From positions 124,001 through 188,000 of the forward strand of contig CAVVOX010000005.1 of NCBI GenBank assembly GCA_963749875.1: 64,000 nt of DNA, read 5' to 3'. The notes beneath the pieces were generated by a model, which saw only the letters and a list, made by a program, of their open reading frames with translations, was not told where the DNA came from and did no database searches. The DNA comes from JAHQVI01 sp963749875. GTDB lineage: Bacteria > Pseudomonadota > Alphaproteobacteria > Rhizobiales > Rhodomicrobiaceae. Shown one piece after another: positions 1 through 10,001 of this stretch; position 1 is the first letter of the stretch, and each line of letters begins with the position of its first letter. A program made the translations under genes and the position numbers.

Positions 1-1242
1 GATGAGCGCGACAGTCCGCGCGGGCGGATCTATCTGATCAAGGACATGCTGGAGAATGATCGCAAGGCGTCCAACGAGGTCCGTTTTCATATCGATCGCT
101 GCCTCAGCTGCCTCTCCTGTATGACGACCTGTCCGAGTGGGGTCGACTATATGCATCTGGTCGATCTTGCCAGGGTGCGCATCGAAGAGACCGGAAGCCG
201 GTCGGTGAAGGATCGCCTGACGCGGCGGCTGATCCAGACGGTGCTGCCCTATCCGGGCCGCTTCCGCGCATCGCTGGCGGCGGCGACGCTCGCCAAACCG
301 TTCCGGGCCCTGGTCCGCGTGATCGGTCTGAAGGAGCTGGCGGTGATGATCGGCATGGCTCCGGCGATGACGCCCAAACGCTCGAGCTTTTCCGGTCCGA
401 AGGTCATTCCGGCCGTCGGCCCGCGCGTCGCGCGCGTCGCGCTGTTATCCGGCTGCGCACAGCCTGTCCTGCGGCCTCAGATCAACGACGCCGCTATCCG
501 GCTTCTCACCTCGCAAGGTGTCGAAGTGGTGCTGGCGGCGGGCGAAGGCTGTTGCGGCGCTTTGGTGCATCACATGGGGCGCGAGGAGGATGCGCGCGAT
601 TTCGCCCGCCGAAATGTCGAAGCCTGGGAAAAGGCGATGCAGGATGAGCCGCTCGACGCCATTCTCGTGACCGCTTCCGGCTGCGGCACCACGGTGAAAG
701 ATTATGGCCATATGCTGGCCCATGACCCGCAATTTGCCGAGCGCACCGCGCGCATCAGCGCGCTTGCGAAGGACATCACCGAGTTTCTCGCCGACGTCAT
801 CGATCTCGGCGCGCCGGCCGGCTGGTCGGATATCCGCGTCGCTTATCATTCCGCCTGCTCGATGCAGCACGGTCAGCGCGTGAACGATCAGCCGCGCCGC
901 CTCCTGCGCGAAGCGGGCTTTTCGGTTGCGGAAATTGCCGAGGGGCATATTTGTTGCGGTTCGGCGGGAACCTACAACATCCTGCAGCCGGAGCTGGCCA
1001 CCGAGTTGCGCCAGCGCAAGCTGGCAAATATCGCCGCGACCAAACCGGACTGCGTCGCGACCGGCAATATTGGCTGCATCACTCAGCTTTCGGGCCAGGA
1101 CGCACCGCCCGTCGTTCATACGGTTGAGCTCCTGGAGTGGGCCTATGGCGGCAAGTGCCCCGCGGAAATCGCGCATTTGCAGGACCGGATGCGGCGGATG
1201 GCCGATAGCTACAGACGCGAGCCGGCAGACGCAGCGGCGTGA
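1..1242 (+). CDS. glcF: Glycolate oxidase iron-sulfur subunit GlcF (5' truncated by window edge)
   Basis: The frame is open from base 1, so the true start lies outside the window; about 413 residues are visible against roughly 430 for the family. It is the iron-sulfur subunit of the GlcDEF complex, which oxidises glycolate to glyoxylate at the membrane. Near the N-terminus the cysteine motif CLSCLSCMTTCP matches the second 4Fe-4S ligand set; the first set probably sits at or beyond the edge. Two CCG cysteine domains follow, with GCCGAL near residue 180 and ICCGSAGTYN near 320. glcD and glcE are expected just upstream. The downstream gene is convergent, so this is the end of its operon. Confidence 0.93.
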   Translation, partial: DERDSPRGRIYLIKDMLENDRKASNEVRFHIDRCLSCLSCMTTCPSGVDYMHLVDLARVRIEETGSRSVKDRLTRRLIQTVLPYPGRFRASLAAATLAKPFRALVRVIGLKELAVMIGMAPAMTPKRSSFSGPKVIPAVGPRVARVALLSGCAQPVLRPQINDAAIRLLTSQGVEVVLAAGEGCCGALVHHMGREEDARDFARRNVEAWEKAMQDEPLDAILVTASGCGTTVKDYGHMLAHDPQFAERTARISALAKDITEFLADVIDLGAPAGWSDIRVAYHSACSMQHGQRVNDQPRRLLREAGFSVAEIAEGHICCGSAGTYNILQPELATELRQRKLANIAATKPDCVATGNIGCITQLSGQDAPPVVHTVELLEWAYGGKCPAEIAHLQDRMRRMADSYRREPADAAA

Positions 1243-1296
1243 CGCGGACCCCATCGGAGCCTCTGTAAGACGGCCAGCCGGTTGCTGAGGTTCGGC

Positions 1297-2562
1297 CTAA
1301 ACCAGTGAGCGATAGACCTTGAAGTCGACCGGGCTGAGTAGCTTCAGCTTCAATCGCTCGGCGAGCGGCGGATCGATCGGGTCGAAAATATTGTCGCTGG
1401 CGATTGCTGTGTCGTCGGCCGTGTTCTCCAGCACCACATAGATGCGCCTCGGGCTCTGCCGGTAGGTCTCGCGGACATAGTTCATGACGCCGGCGATCAT
1501 CGGCTCGCGCCAGGCACTTGAAAACCAGATGACGCAGGGCTGGTCGGGCAGCCTGATCCCATCGACATCTCCGCGATAGCTGTCGATATTGCGGCATTTC
1601 ATGCGCGAACGCGGGTATTGCGCCACATTCATCTGCAGGTCGTCGAAGATCTCCGCATCATACTCATAAGCGATGATCCGGTTGAACTCCAGCTTCGAGG
1701 CCAGAAGCGACGTCCGGCCCCGTCCGGCCCTGATATCGACAAAGGCGTATTGCCGGAGATCGCTGGGCATGAGCGCCATGATCCAGTCGAAGACGGCGGA
1801 GGACACCGGCCCGTCATAATGGATGCCCCGCTCGACGGCCGGATTGATAGCCTCGGATTTCCGGGTCGGGATGAAGAAGAGCGGTTCGAGTTTCCGGTCG
1901 GCAATCCTGGTATGCCCGAAGACGAGCGCGCGATTGTAGCGCCTGCGGATCTCCCGACGCCGGAGATTGTGCGCCAGCCAGAGCGCGCTGTTGACCAGGG
2001 CGGGAGCGGCCTTCGTGCGAACCGTGCCGGCAACCGCAGCGAGGGCGCCGGCGCCTTTTCTGCCTGCCTGCTTCAGTCTATGGCCGCGCCGCTTCTCCGA
2101 CTTCTGGGCGGGCGCCGGCTCGGCCGCGGGCTCTTGGATTTCGGCCTTTGCGGTCTTTTCGGCCAACGGGTCGCGCGGCGGAGGCGCTGCCTTCCGCTCG
2201 CCGGGCAGCTCACTGAATTCGGCCTCGATCGGCGTGCTCATCGGGCTTGGCTTCGGCGGAGCGACCGGGTCGGGGTCGGGGCTCGGTGCCTGGCGCGGCG
2301 CCGGATCGGGTGCCTCCCGCGTCTCCATTTCCCAGAACACGCTCGGGTCTGGTGGCGGCGGCTGCTCCCAACCCCGCTGGCCTCCGCTGTCCCGGCCCGC
2401 CGGACCCAAATCACGGGCGGAGTTGTGATGACCGTTCAGTGCACGCATGACGATTTCCGCAAAGGACGGCTCCTCCGGCGGAGGCGGCAGCACGTCATCA
2501 TAGGTGGATTGCGAAAAGCGGCTGTAACGCTGTGCGGGTTTAGGGCGCCGTTCATTCGTCAT
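1297..2562 (-). CDS. Hypothetical protein: Pro-rich N-terminus plus methyltransferase-like domain
   Basis: 421 residues. Residues 1 to about 165 are low complexity, rich in proline, alanine and charged residues (PPPPEEPSF, PPPDPSVFW), and probably disordered. Residues about 235-421 look like a Rossmann SAM-methyltransferase fold: FVDIRAGRGRTSLLAS resembles motif I and is followed by IIAYEYD, like the acidic end of strand 2. The motif I glycines are imperfect, so activity is uncertain. The ATG at 2562 is preceded by AAGGGGA. It is convergent with glcF and stands alone. I do not recognise a named family; the methyltransferase assignment is an inference from fold-like motifs only. Confidence 0.6.
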   Translation of the reverse strand: MTNERRPKPAQRYSRFSQSTYDDVLPPPPEEPSFAEIVMRALNGHHNSARDLGPAGRDSGGQRGWEQPPPPDPSVFWEMETREAPDPAPRQAPSPDPDPVAPPKPSPMSTPIEAEFSELPGERKAAPPPRDPLAEKTAKAEIQEPAAEPAPAQKSEKRRGHRLKQAGRKGAGALAAVAGTVRTKAAPALVNSALWLAHNLRRREIRRRYNRALVFGHTRIADRKLEPLFFIPTRKSEAINPAVERGIHYDGPVSSAVFDWIMALMPSDLRQYAFVDIRAGRGRTSLLASKLEFNRIIAYEYDAEIFDDLQMNVAQYPRSRMKCRNIDSYRGDVDGIRLPDQPCVIWFSSAWREPMIAGVMNYVRETYRQSPRRIYVVLENTADDTAIASDNIFDPIDPPLAERLKLKLLSPVDFKVYRSLV

Positions 2563-2874
2563 CGGATGATCCCCTTACCGAATTTAGATCACGCTAGGAC
2601 AAAGTTACGGCGGACAAAAGGCAGAAAGATGTTGGGCGGTACCAATGGTGGAAATCGGTTAAATCGGCCGGAACCGGCGGATTCTCAAGCGTTTCAACAT
2701 GGAACGGGGCGGGACCATTCCGAGAACGGCTTTTATTCGTGGCTTGTTGCATTTTTGCCACGATTTGCAAGGGCGGCATAATCGGGGCAACAAGTCCGTC
2801 GGTTCCGGCGACTGCTTATCCTTCGGAAACCGCCGTGAGAGATGACGCTCGGCGGGTCCAGAGTTGGGCGGGCT
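2563..2874. other. Intergenic stretch, nothing recognised
   Basis: About 310 bases between two minus-strand genes. Short open frames occur on both strands but show no recognisable domain, start context or similarity to a family. No strong hairpin with a T-tract was seen. Confidence 0.5.
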
Positions 2875-3580
2875 TCAAAGCTTGTAGGGATGGGCCATTT
2901 GCATCCAGAAGCTGGCCGCCATGGCCTCGAAATCCTTGGCGTGCTCCTCAAAGCTCTCGGGCGCCGCGATGTATATCACATTGGCCACGATATTGAGGCA
3001 CCACAGCGTGTAGGCCTTGACCTTGACCGTGCTTCCCTTGGAGTTGACCGCGTTGTAGACGGTCTCGACAACCTCGGAGCTGGAATAGCCCTCAAGGCCC
3101 GGCTTCGACATGATGTATGGCGTTCGCATCAGGCCGGCGGGCAGGATTGACCGGCTGACCTGCTCTCTCTTCGGGCAGGATTCGGTCGAGGTCCTGATCC
3201 GCATGGGAGAGCCAGCTCTTGGTCACGGCGACGTCCAGAGGCAGTGCCCTTATTCTGATGATTGCGAGATCCGGTGAGCCGTCCTTGCCGTCATCCGAAG
3301 GCGCGAGCACCTTGACCTCCATGCTGCCATGTTGGGCTTCGGCGCTCGCCGGGGTGGTTTCGCCTTCGACAACCGTCCATCCGGGAGCGACATTAAGGCT
3401 GAAATCGAGATTGACGAAATAGGTCTGCCGCTTCGACAGGTTGACGGTCGGGCTCTGATATTTGGTCCATTTGCCCTCCCCGGCCGACGCCGGCGCGAGC
3501 AGGAGAACAGCCAATGCGGCTGCGGCCCATGCCGCAGTCAGCAACCGAAGCGCACCCGCGTGGTTCCAGATCCTCAGCAT
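2875..3580 (-). CDS. Secreted protein of unknown function, frame broken near 3165-3183
   Basis: The N-terminal frame starts at ATG 3580 with a clear signal peptide (MLRIWNHAGALRLL, then a hydrophobic run ending in APASAGEG). It continues as a small exported domain to about 3175. The C-terminal frame, ending at 2875, carries the rest (MSKPGLEGYSSSEVVETVYN and a tail AMAASFWMQMAHPYKL). Dropping one base near 3177 joins them into about 234 residues. A GATTC pentamer sits exactly at the break (3179-3183), as at other breaks in this window, so the gene is probably intact in the cell. It lies 28 bases downstream of the TPR gene on the same strand, suggesting one operon of exported proteins. No family recognised. 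Confidence 0.6.
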
Positions 3581-3608
3581 CTCGCCCCGCTTTCCCGCAA
3601 ACCTTGTC

Positions 3609-4841
3609 TCACTTCTGAATGAAGATCCCGCTGACGTCATCATACGCATCGACCTTGATCGGCTTCTTCGGATCGTTGTCGATGCTGAGCGTGCTGGGGT
3701 TGATGCCGTATTTGTTGATGAGGTCGCCGAAGTCGCCCTTGCCGGGGATGAAGGTGATGTTGACGCCGGTCTTGACGTCCGTCCCGCTGATCGCGCCGGT
3801 CTTGGGATCGATACTGCCGCCGACGACGACAAATGCCTTGTTGCCGAGCTTGATCTCCCATTTGTATCCGCCTTTGCCGTCGGGACCGACATTCACCTTG
3901 AAGCCGGGACCGACGATGGTGAAACCACTCTGGAGCCCCGGAAGCTGGATGCCGAATTTCGGGAACTCCGCTTCACAATTGTAGGCGGTCGGAATCGGCG
4001 CGCCCGCGCGGCAGGCGTTGATGAAGTCCGAATTCGACATTGTACAGGTGACGAAGTTCAGGCATCCGACGATCGATGTGCATTTGCAGGTCTCCTTACA
4101 CATCGCCACGACATCGAGATGGTCGCATTGCGGCATGGGCGAGGCGTTCCCGGCGCCTGTGATGCCCGGGCTGCGCCGGGCGGCGGCGATGACGGCCGGA
4201 TGCATCGACCAGCGCGTCTGCGCCTCGTTGAATGCCTGGCGTGCCGCCTCTGCATCGCCTATCGCCAGAAGGGCTTCGGCGAGATGCGCCCGGGCGAATG
4301 GATTGTCCGGGTCGCGTTCAATCGCATGCCGGAGCGCAGCAACGGCGTTCTCCAGCCCGTCGGTGTTCGACTTCTGGCGCCATTGCTCAAGCAGCGCCTC
4401 GCCATAATTGGCATTGACGATGGCGTTGTCGGGGGCGGCCATCCGAGCCGAGCGGAGCAATGCGTAACCGGCGTCCACCCATTTTGCATCCGTCGCCGGC
4501 AACTCCCCGGCTCCGGCAGCGGCCTGAAGGGCGACCCCGAGATTGCTGCGCGGAGCGGGCCCATCCGGATGGTTCAAGGCGTCCTGGGCGAAGAACCACG
4601 CGGCGGGAACGGATTTCCCCTGCAGCATCATCGCCATACCCATCACCGGCGGCGCGATGGCCGGATCCGGTTGCTCTGCAAGCGCTTCCTTGGCCGATGA
4701 CAGGACAGCCGGATCGAGCCGCGACTCGATCTGAGGCACAAGGCTTTCCACGAGCGCTCGATCATCGGCCCGCGCCGGAGAAGCCGACCAGAAAAGAGCA
4801 ATGCCAAAGATGACCAGGACAGCTTTCTGGACAATTCTCAT
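3609..4841 (-). CDS. Exported TPR protein with a cysteine-rich middle segment
   Basis: 410 residues. A signal peptide is evident (MRIVQKAVLVIFGIALFW, cleavage likely after SPARA). Residues about 120-220 hold two to three TPR-like helical pairs with the spacing NPFARAHLAEALLAIGD. Residues about 240-290 contain eight cysteines (for example CKETCKCTSIVGC), suggesting disulfides in the periplasm. The C-terminal 120 residues are glycine-rich, probably beta-structured repeats (GFKVNVGPDGKGGYKWEI). It is upstream of, and probably cotranscribed with, the exported gene at 2875-3580. The combination of TPR, disulfide-rich segment and beta C-terminus is not one I can assign to a named family. Confidence 0.65.
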   Translation of the reverse strand: MRIVQKAVLVIFGIALFWSASPARADDRALVESLVPQIESRLDPAVLSSAKEALAEQPDPAIAPPVMGMAMMLQGKSVPAAWFFAQDALNHPDGPAPRSNLGVALQAAAGAGELPATDAKWVDAGYALLRSARMAAPDNAIVNANYGEALLEQWRQKSNTDGLENAVAALRHAIERDPDNPFARAHLAEALLAIGDAEAARQAFNEAQTRWSMHPAVIAAARRSPGITGAGNASPMPQCDHLDVVAMCKETCKCTSIVGCLNFVTCTMSNSDFINACRAGAPIPTAYNCEAEFPKFGIQLPGLQSGFTIVGPGFKVNVGPDGKGGYKWEIKLGNKAFVVVGGSIDPKTGAISGTDVKTGVNITFIPGKGDFGDLINKYGINPSTLSIDNDPKKPIKVDAYDDVSGIFIQK

Positions 4842-5580
4842 GTTCTTGGCCTCGTGTCTTCATATTCGTGTGTCGTCTTGGAGGCGCAGCCTATTGGAGA
4901 TGCCGGTCTTCCTCAACCACCAATTCCTGCCGCGCCGGGATGAAATCAAATAGCTGTGGAGAGACAATAGGCCAACGCGCTCGACAATTGAGACGTGCGG
5001 TGACCAGGAAAATCCAGCACCCTGAATATCCTTAAACTGAAAGCCTGAAGGCGTCAGAGAATGGTGGCCTGCAAACCAGAATGCCGCCTCTGATAATGGA
5101 CCTGTTACCTGGATCTTCGACGTACCGTTTACGGATGCATCGACGCATAGTGCGGCGGCAGTTGCAAGGTCGTCTCCACACCGTGCGGGAAGGCCGCCGC
5201 TTTTATCGAGCGGGCACTACGCCGAACTGATCTGAAACGGTCTCAGGGGCCCGAAGGCACCGCACTCATCGGCAGTTTGGCGGCTTTGCTGCATGATGCC
5301 GATGAAAGAGCCGCGAAGTCATTCATCGATCAGGCGCTGGAGTCGGAGCCTCACCATGCCGTGGCCGCAGCGCTCCGTTCGGTTCAACGCTATTCGCACA
5401 TCGGCTACCGGCAATCGACTTTCCTCCATCTTCGTATCGTCGAAGACACCACGATCGATGAAGGGCAGGATGCAACGCGATGGGTGAAGCGATGGCTGCA
5501 AGAGGTGCCTGTGCAGGATCTCGAAAGCTGTCCCGGCTCATGTGGTGTCATGATACCTCTTTTGTCAAGTATATAATTCC
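4842..5580. other. Long intergenic region without a convincing gene
   Basis: About 740 bases between the TPR gene start and a repeat element. An open frame at 5277-5576 (+) and an opposing one at 5319-5501 lack a ribosome binding site and any recognisable motif. The promoter of the TPR gene should lie near 4842-4950. Decayed coding DNA is possible but I cannot identify it. Confidence 0.4.
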
Positions 5581-5694
5581 CCAAGCATGTCCCCGCGAAG
5601 GCCGGGATGGACGTGGGAACAGTTGCGCTAACTTTAAGAAATAGATCAACTTTCCGACGTTCAACTGATTCCAGTTGAACGTCGGTTGATCTAG
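5581..5694. repeat. CTAG-ended palindromic repeat, copy 1
   Basis: Two adjacent imperfect palindromes. Unit 1 contains AGCATGTCCCCGCGAAGG and ends CAGTTGCGCTA; unit 2 is TAGATCAAC...GTTGATCTAG with an inner stem around TTCAACTG/CAGTTGAA. The outer TAGCGCAACG end of unit 1 is missing in this copy. The same two-unit layout recurs at 53600, 60417 and 62662. It lies 37 bases from the ilvC stop codon. Confidence 0.85.
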
Positions 5695-5731
5695 CGCCGG
5701 GCCCGCTTCCCTTCGTTCGCAATGCTGCGCG

Positions 5732-6752
5732 TCAGTTTTTCGCCTTGTCGACCAGCGCGCGCTCCGTGATCCACGGCATCATCTCCCGCAGCTTCTTGCC
5801 GGTCTCTTCCATCGGATGGGTGGCGGTTTTGGCCCTCATCGCCTTGAAGCTCGTCTGATTGACGCGGTTCTCCAGCATCCAGTCGCGGGTGAAGCGGCCT
5901 TCCTGAATGTCGGCCAGGACCGCTCTCATACGCTCTTTGACATCGGGCGTGATAATGCGTGGACCCGTTACATATTGCCCGTATTCGGCCGTGTTCGAGA
6001 CGGAGTAATCCATATTGGCAATGCCGCCCTCGTAAACCAGATCAACGATCAGCTTCACCTCGTGCACGCATTCGAAATAGGCCATTTCCGGCGAATATCC
6101 CGCCTCCACGAGCGTCTCGAAGCCGGCGCGCATCAGCTCGACGAGACCGCCGCAGAGCACCGTCTGCTCGCCGAAAAGGTCGGTCTCGCATTCTTCCTTG
6201 AACGTCGTTTCGATGATGCCGGCGCGTCCGCCGCCGATCGCCGAGGCGTAAGACAGGGCGATTTCGTGAGCATTGCCGGTTGCGTCGTTCGCCACGGCGA
6301 TCAGGCAGGGCACGCCGGCGCCGCGCTTATATTCCGCCCGCACCGTATGGCCCGGACCTTTCGGCGCAACCATGCCGACGTCGATGCCGGCGCGCGGCTC
6401 GATCAGATTGAAATGGATGTTCAGACCGTGCGCAAAGAGCAGCGCGGAGCCGTCCCGCATCGTGCTCTTCAAATGCTCATTATAGATGTCGGACTGCAGC
6501 TCGTCGGGCGTGAGCATCATGACCACATCGGCCCAGCCCCCGGCCTCGGCAACGCTCATCACTTTCAGCCCTTCGGCCGAGGCCTTCTTCGCCGAGGACG
6601 AGCCCTCCCGCAGGGCAACGGCAACCTCGGAAACGCCCGAGTTCGCGCAGGTTCAGCACATGGGCGTGGCCCTGCGAACCATAGCCGACGACGGCAACCT
6701 TCTTGCCCTTGATCAGATTGAGATCGGCGTCACGATCATAATAAACGCGCAT
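5732..6752 (-). CDS. ilvC: Ketol-acid reductoisomerase IlvC, frame broken near 6642
   Basis: IlvC converts acetolactate or acetohydroxybutyrate to the dihydroxy acid in valine/isoleucine synthesis, using NADPH and Mg2+. The N-terminal frame starts at ATG 6752 (MRVYYDRDADLNLIKGKK) with the dinucleotide motif VVGYGSQGHAH. The remaining catalytic part runs in another frame down to 5732 (DDVV-type region MMLTPDELQ, then ETDLFGEQ, and YFECVHE with the metal-binding glutamates). Removing one base in GAGTTC at 6639-6644 restores RDSGVSEVAVALREGS and gives 339 residues, the usual length. Because the enzyme is normally essential without supplied amino acids, I read the break as a sequencing error rather than a pseudogene. 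Confidence 0.93.
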
Positions 6753-6932
6753 GATGTTCCTCCCTCTTCTCGGGAAATCACCTAAAATGAACGGCTGTGT
6801 CGGGGTGAGGCCAGGCGGGGTCAGCCCCTTGAGCTGCGTGCCGTCCTTATAGCGGATGGAAAGACGCAATCAAAGGTTTAGATTGGTAGGCGCGCCCGTC
6901 ACTATGGCGCGCTGCCAAAAAGGGGATTGTCG

Positions 6933-7922
6933 ATGAAACACGGTGGGGATCTGGCGGAGGCGATAAGGCGTTACGGCATACCGGATGAGGATTGGCTCGA
7001 TCTATCGACCGGCATCAATCCGGACAGTTACCCTTTCCGGCATCTCGATCAGACATGCTGGAGCGCATTGCCGCAGTCCGGTTCGCTCAGGGCGCTGCTC
7101 GCGGCCGCCCGGCGGTGCTATGGCGCGCCGGACAATGCGCCGATCCTCGCCGCGCCGGGCACGCAGATCCTCATCCAGCTCCTGCCGCTCATCCGGCCGG
7201 CAAAGACCGTGACGGTTATCAGTACGACCTATAGCGAGCACGCGCTGTGCTGGGGGCAGAGCGGGGCGACGGTGTCGTTTCTCGATGAGCTATCCTGCTC
7301 GGAGGGGACCGAGATCGTTGTCGCCGTCAATCCGAACAATCCCGACGGCCGGATCTGGACGCCGGAGCGCCTCCGGCATTGCCGCGAGGAAATGGCGGCG
7401 CGCGGCGGGCTGCTGATTATCGATGAAGCCTTCGCCGATCTCGCGCCGGAGGTCAGCCTTGCCGGAGAGGCGGGGGCGGAGGGGCTCGTCATCTTCCGGT
7501 CCTTCGGCAAATTCTTCGGCCTCCCCGGGTTGAGACTCGGCTTCGCGCTCGGACCGGAGGATATTCTTGGGAAGTTGGATGGCCTGCTCGGTCCGTGGGC
7601 CGTCTCGGGCATCGCATTGGAGGTCGGACGCCAGGCACTCGACGATGTCGGCTGGCAGCAGGGCGCGCGTGCGCGGTGCTACGAGCTGTCGGCGCAGCTT
7701 GACGAGGTGCTGGGCGCCGCCGGCTTTCAGATCCTCGGCGGCACGGCTTTGTTTCGCCTGGTCGCTCACCGGCATGCGCAGGGCATCCACGATCGCCTCG
7801 CCAGGCGGGGCATATGGGTGCGCCGCTTCGACAACATGCCCGCATGGCTTCGTTTCGGCCTGCCGGGCGATGCCGCCGCCATCGACAGGCTCGCCGCCGC
7901 CCTTCGCTCGGCTCTCGGCTGA
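6933..7922 (+). CDS. cobD: Threonine-phosphate decarboxylase (CobC of Pseudomonas nomenclature / CobD of enterics)
   Basis: A PLP-dependent fold-type I enzyme that decarboxylates L-threonine phosphate to (R)-1-aminopropan-2-yl phosphate, the aminopropanol arm of B12. Seen: the N-terminal STGINPDSYP, the VAVNPNNPDGR turn, IDEAFADL with the PLP-ring aspartate, and FRSFGKFFGLPGLRLGF with the Schiff-base lysine. I chose ATG 6933 because AGGGG at 6921-6925 is well spaced; an in-frame TTG at 6927 also exists. It is divergent from ilvC and convergent with btuB, and forms the edge of the cobalamin island. Length (330 aa) is normal for the family. Confidence 0.92.
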   Translation: MKHGGDLAEAIRRYGIPDEDWLDLSTGINPDSYPFRHLDQTCWSALPQSGSLRALLAAARRCYGAPDNAPILAAPGTQILIQLLPLIRPAKTVTVISTTYSEHALCWGQSGATVSFLDELSCSEGTEIVVAVNPNNPDGRIWTPERLRHCREEMAARGGLLIIDEAFADLAPEVSLAGEAGAEGLVIFRSFGKFFGLPGLRLGFALGPEDILGKLDGLLGPWAVSGIALEVGRQALDDVGWQQGARARCYELSAQLDEVLGAAGFQILGGTALFRLVAHRHAQGIHDRLARRGIWVRRFDNMPAWLRFGLPGDAAAIDRLAAALRSALG

Positions 7923-7951
7923 TGCGGGTTGAGGTGAAATGGACGCTTCCT

Positions 7952-7974
7952 GCCCTCTCCCAATGGGAGAGGGC
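7952..7974. terminator. Perfect-stem palindrome between convergent genes
   Basis: GCCCTCTCCCA/TGGGAGAGGGC forms an 11-bp stem with a one-base loop between cobD and the end of btuB. It has no T-tract. It is related to the palindrome inside cobN near 16249-16268, so it may be a dispersed repeat that serves as a bidirectional terminator. Confidence 0.5.
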
Positions 7975-8009
7975 GTAGAGCGAATGCTTCCGCTTCGGGT
8001 AAACACTCT

Positions 8010-9923
8010 CTAAAACCGTGCTCTCAGCCCGACATAGCCCGACCGTCCCGCCGTTCCGAAGCCGGTGATCTCCTCATAATCGGCATCGAAGACATTATCG
8101 GCGCGGAAGAACAGCTCTGCCCCCGCACCGAGATCGTAGCGCCCGGCCAGATCGACGCGAATGTAATCATCGAGCGGATTACGCTCGCGGCTGCGGTTGA
8201 AGCGTTCCCCGACATAGGTGGCGCTCGCCGAAAATGTGAGCTCATCCAGGGGCCGGAGGATGACTTTCGCGTTGAAGGCGTGCTCCGGCCGGCGGGCAAG
8301 TGCGAGCCCCGTTTCCGCGTCGATCGCGTGCAGATAGGTGTAAGCGCCTTTGAGCGTGATCCAGTCCGCAGCCCTCCAGCGTCCCGACAGCTCGACGCCG
8401 TCGATTTCCGCCGTATCGACATTGATGAACGTGCAGGGGAATCCGCCCTCGCAGCTAATCAGATCCTCGATGTCGTTGGAGAAATAAGTGCCGGACAGAA
8501 TGACTGCCCCACCCCTGAACTCCTGATCGATCCCGACATCGAAGCCCTTGCTGGTCTCGACGTCCAGATCGGGATTGCCGGTCGCGAAGGGGGAATTCTC
8601 AAATCGCTGCTGGATCGTCGGAGCCTTCGCCCCGGTGCCATAGCTGCCGCGCAGCTTGGTCCCCCAGTCCGGAATGCGGTAAGCGGCGGTCAGCCGGTAT
8701 GTCGCTTCCGTCCCGACCGCTCCGAACTCGTCGGCCCGCACCGCGCCGGTGAGATTGAAGACCTCCGTCGGGTTGAAGCTGTAGATCGCGAAGGCCGACC
8801 GCCAGGTCTCCTCCACGTTATAGCGCGGCACGATGCCGACGGGCTCGAATGCATCGAAAGAGGTGGCCGACTGCTTATCGATCCTGCCGCCGAAACTCAG
8901 CCGATCGACGCCGCGCACGGCCAGATCGCCTTGATATTCCAGCCCCCGGCTTTGGCCTCTGAAAAAGCTCGTGCCTGGGAGATCCGTGGCGGGATCGGCA
9001 TCAAATCCGTCATCGTCGAAAAAATCGCGGTCGCTATCGGCAAGAAACGCGGTCAGCTTGTTCTGGAAAGCGCCGTCCATCAGATTGAGGCGCGCGCTTG
9101 CGGAGGCGATCTGCAGCACCTTGAAGGAGGTGTCGCTCGAATCGCGGCTGCGCGACAGGCCGACGCTGTCCAGCTCGGCATCGACCTCATAGCGGCCGGC
9201 GATAACGGTGACGCCCCAGACCGCCGCCGGATCGTCATAGTCGAGCCGCGCATTGATCGACCGTTTGCGTGTCGCGTCGTTCTCCGTTCCGCCGGAGAAG
9301 CGCGAAAATCCGGAGCTGCGGAAATTCGAGGCGGACATCGACACGGCAAAGCCGTCCTTCGCGCCGCTGGCGGAAGCGCGCTGGGTAAAGGTCGCATAGC
9401 TGCCGCCTTCGACCTCGGCGGCGACCCTCGGCTCGCCCTCGCCCTTTCGCGTGATGATGTTGATCACGCCGCCGACGGCGTCGCTGCCGTAAACGCCCGA
9501 TTGCGGCCCGCGCAGAATTTCGATGCGTTCGACATTGCCCAGTGAGAACACCGAAAAATCGAACTCGCTGCCGGTACTCGCCGGATCGTTGACGCGAATG
9601 CCGTCGATCAGGACAAGCGTCTGGTCCGGCTCTGCGCCGCGGATGAAAACGGATGTCGAGCCGCCGACGCCCCCCGCCTGATTGACCGTCAGCCCCGGAA
9701 CGGTCTCCAGAAGCTCAGCGACGTTTTCCGCGTTTGCGGATTTGATCTGATTACGGGTGATTACGGTCACAGCGCTGCCGACCTTGCCGGCCTGTTCCGG
9801 AAAGCGGCTCGCCGTGATGACAAGCCCCTCCAGCGGAATCGACTCCTGCGCCGCGGCGGAGCCGGAAAGGATGGTGAATGCTGAAAAGATTGAGAAATAA
9901 GCGCAGATGCGCGCCTGGGACAT
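8010..9923 (-). CDS. btuB: TonB-dependent vitamin B12 receptor BtuB
   Basis: 637 residues, an outer-membrane beta-barrel with a plug. A signal peptide ends near AAAQE, followed by a TonB-box-like stretch (EGLVITASRF). The plug domain spans about residues 45-150, with VPGLTVNQAGG, TSVFIRGAEPDQTLVLIDG and RIEILRGPQSGVYGSDAVGG typical of BtuB. The barrel ends in the terminal phenylalanine (GLRARF) expected for BamA recognition. GGAGG precedes ATG 9923. The divergent neighbour is a periplasmic binding protein, and the region is full of B12 genes, supporting corrinoid rather than siderophore import. I did not find a complete cobalamin riboswitch in the short leader. Confidence 0.9.
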   Translation of the reverse strand: MSQARICAYFSIFSAFTILSGSAAAQESIPLEGLVITASRFPEQAGKVGSAVTVITRNQIKSANAENVAELLETVPGLTVNQAGGVGGSTSVFIRGAEPDQTLVLIDGIRVNDPASTGSEFDFSVFSLGNVERIEILRGPQSGVYGSDAVGGVINIITRKGEGEPRVAAEVEGGSYATFTQRASASGAKDGFAVSMSASNFRSSGFSRFSGGTENDATRKRSINARLDYDDPAAVWGVTVIAGRYEVDAELDSVGLSRSRDSSDTSFKVLQIASASARLNLMDGAFQNKLTAFLADSDRDFFDDDGFDADPATDLPGTSFFRGQSRGLEYQGDLAVRGVDRLSFGGRIDKQSATSFDAFEPVGIVPRYNVEETWRSAFAIYSFNPTEVFNLTGAVRADEFGAVGTEATYRLTAAYRIPDWGTKLRGSYGTGAKAPTIQQRFENSPFATGNPDLDVETSKGFDVGIDQEFRGGAVILSGTYFSNDIEDLISCEGGFPCTFINVDTAEIDGVELSGRWRAADWITLKGAYTYLHAIDAETGLALARRPEHAFNAKVILRPLDELTFSASATYVGERFNRSRERNPLDDYIRVDLAGRYDLGAGAELFFRADNVFDADYEEITGFGTAGRSGYVGLRARF

Positions 9924-10001
9924 TGAGGACCTCCGCTTGGATCGGCCTTGCCGCTTGGGCGCCCGTCACGATATGTGTCTCGGGCAGGTGAAAGGGCTAG
10001 C

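Noticed and set aside
5277..5576. 99-codon frame in the gap before ilvC
   Set aside because: No start context or recognisable motif and an equally long opposing frame; not supportable as a gene.
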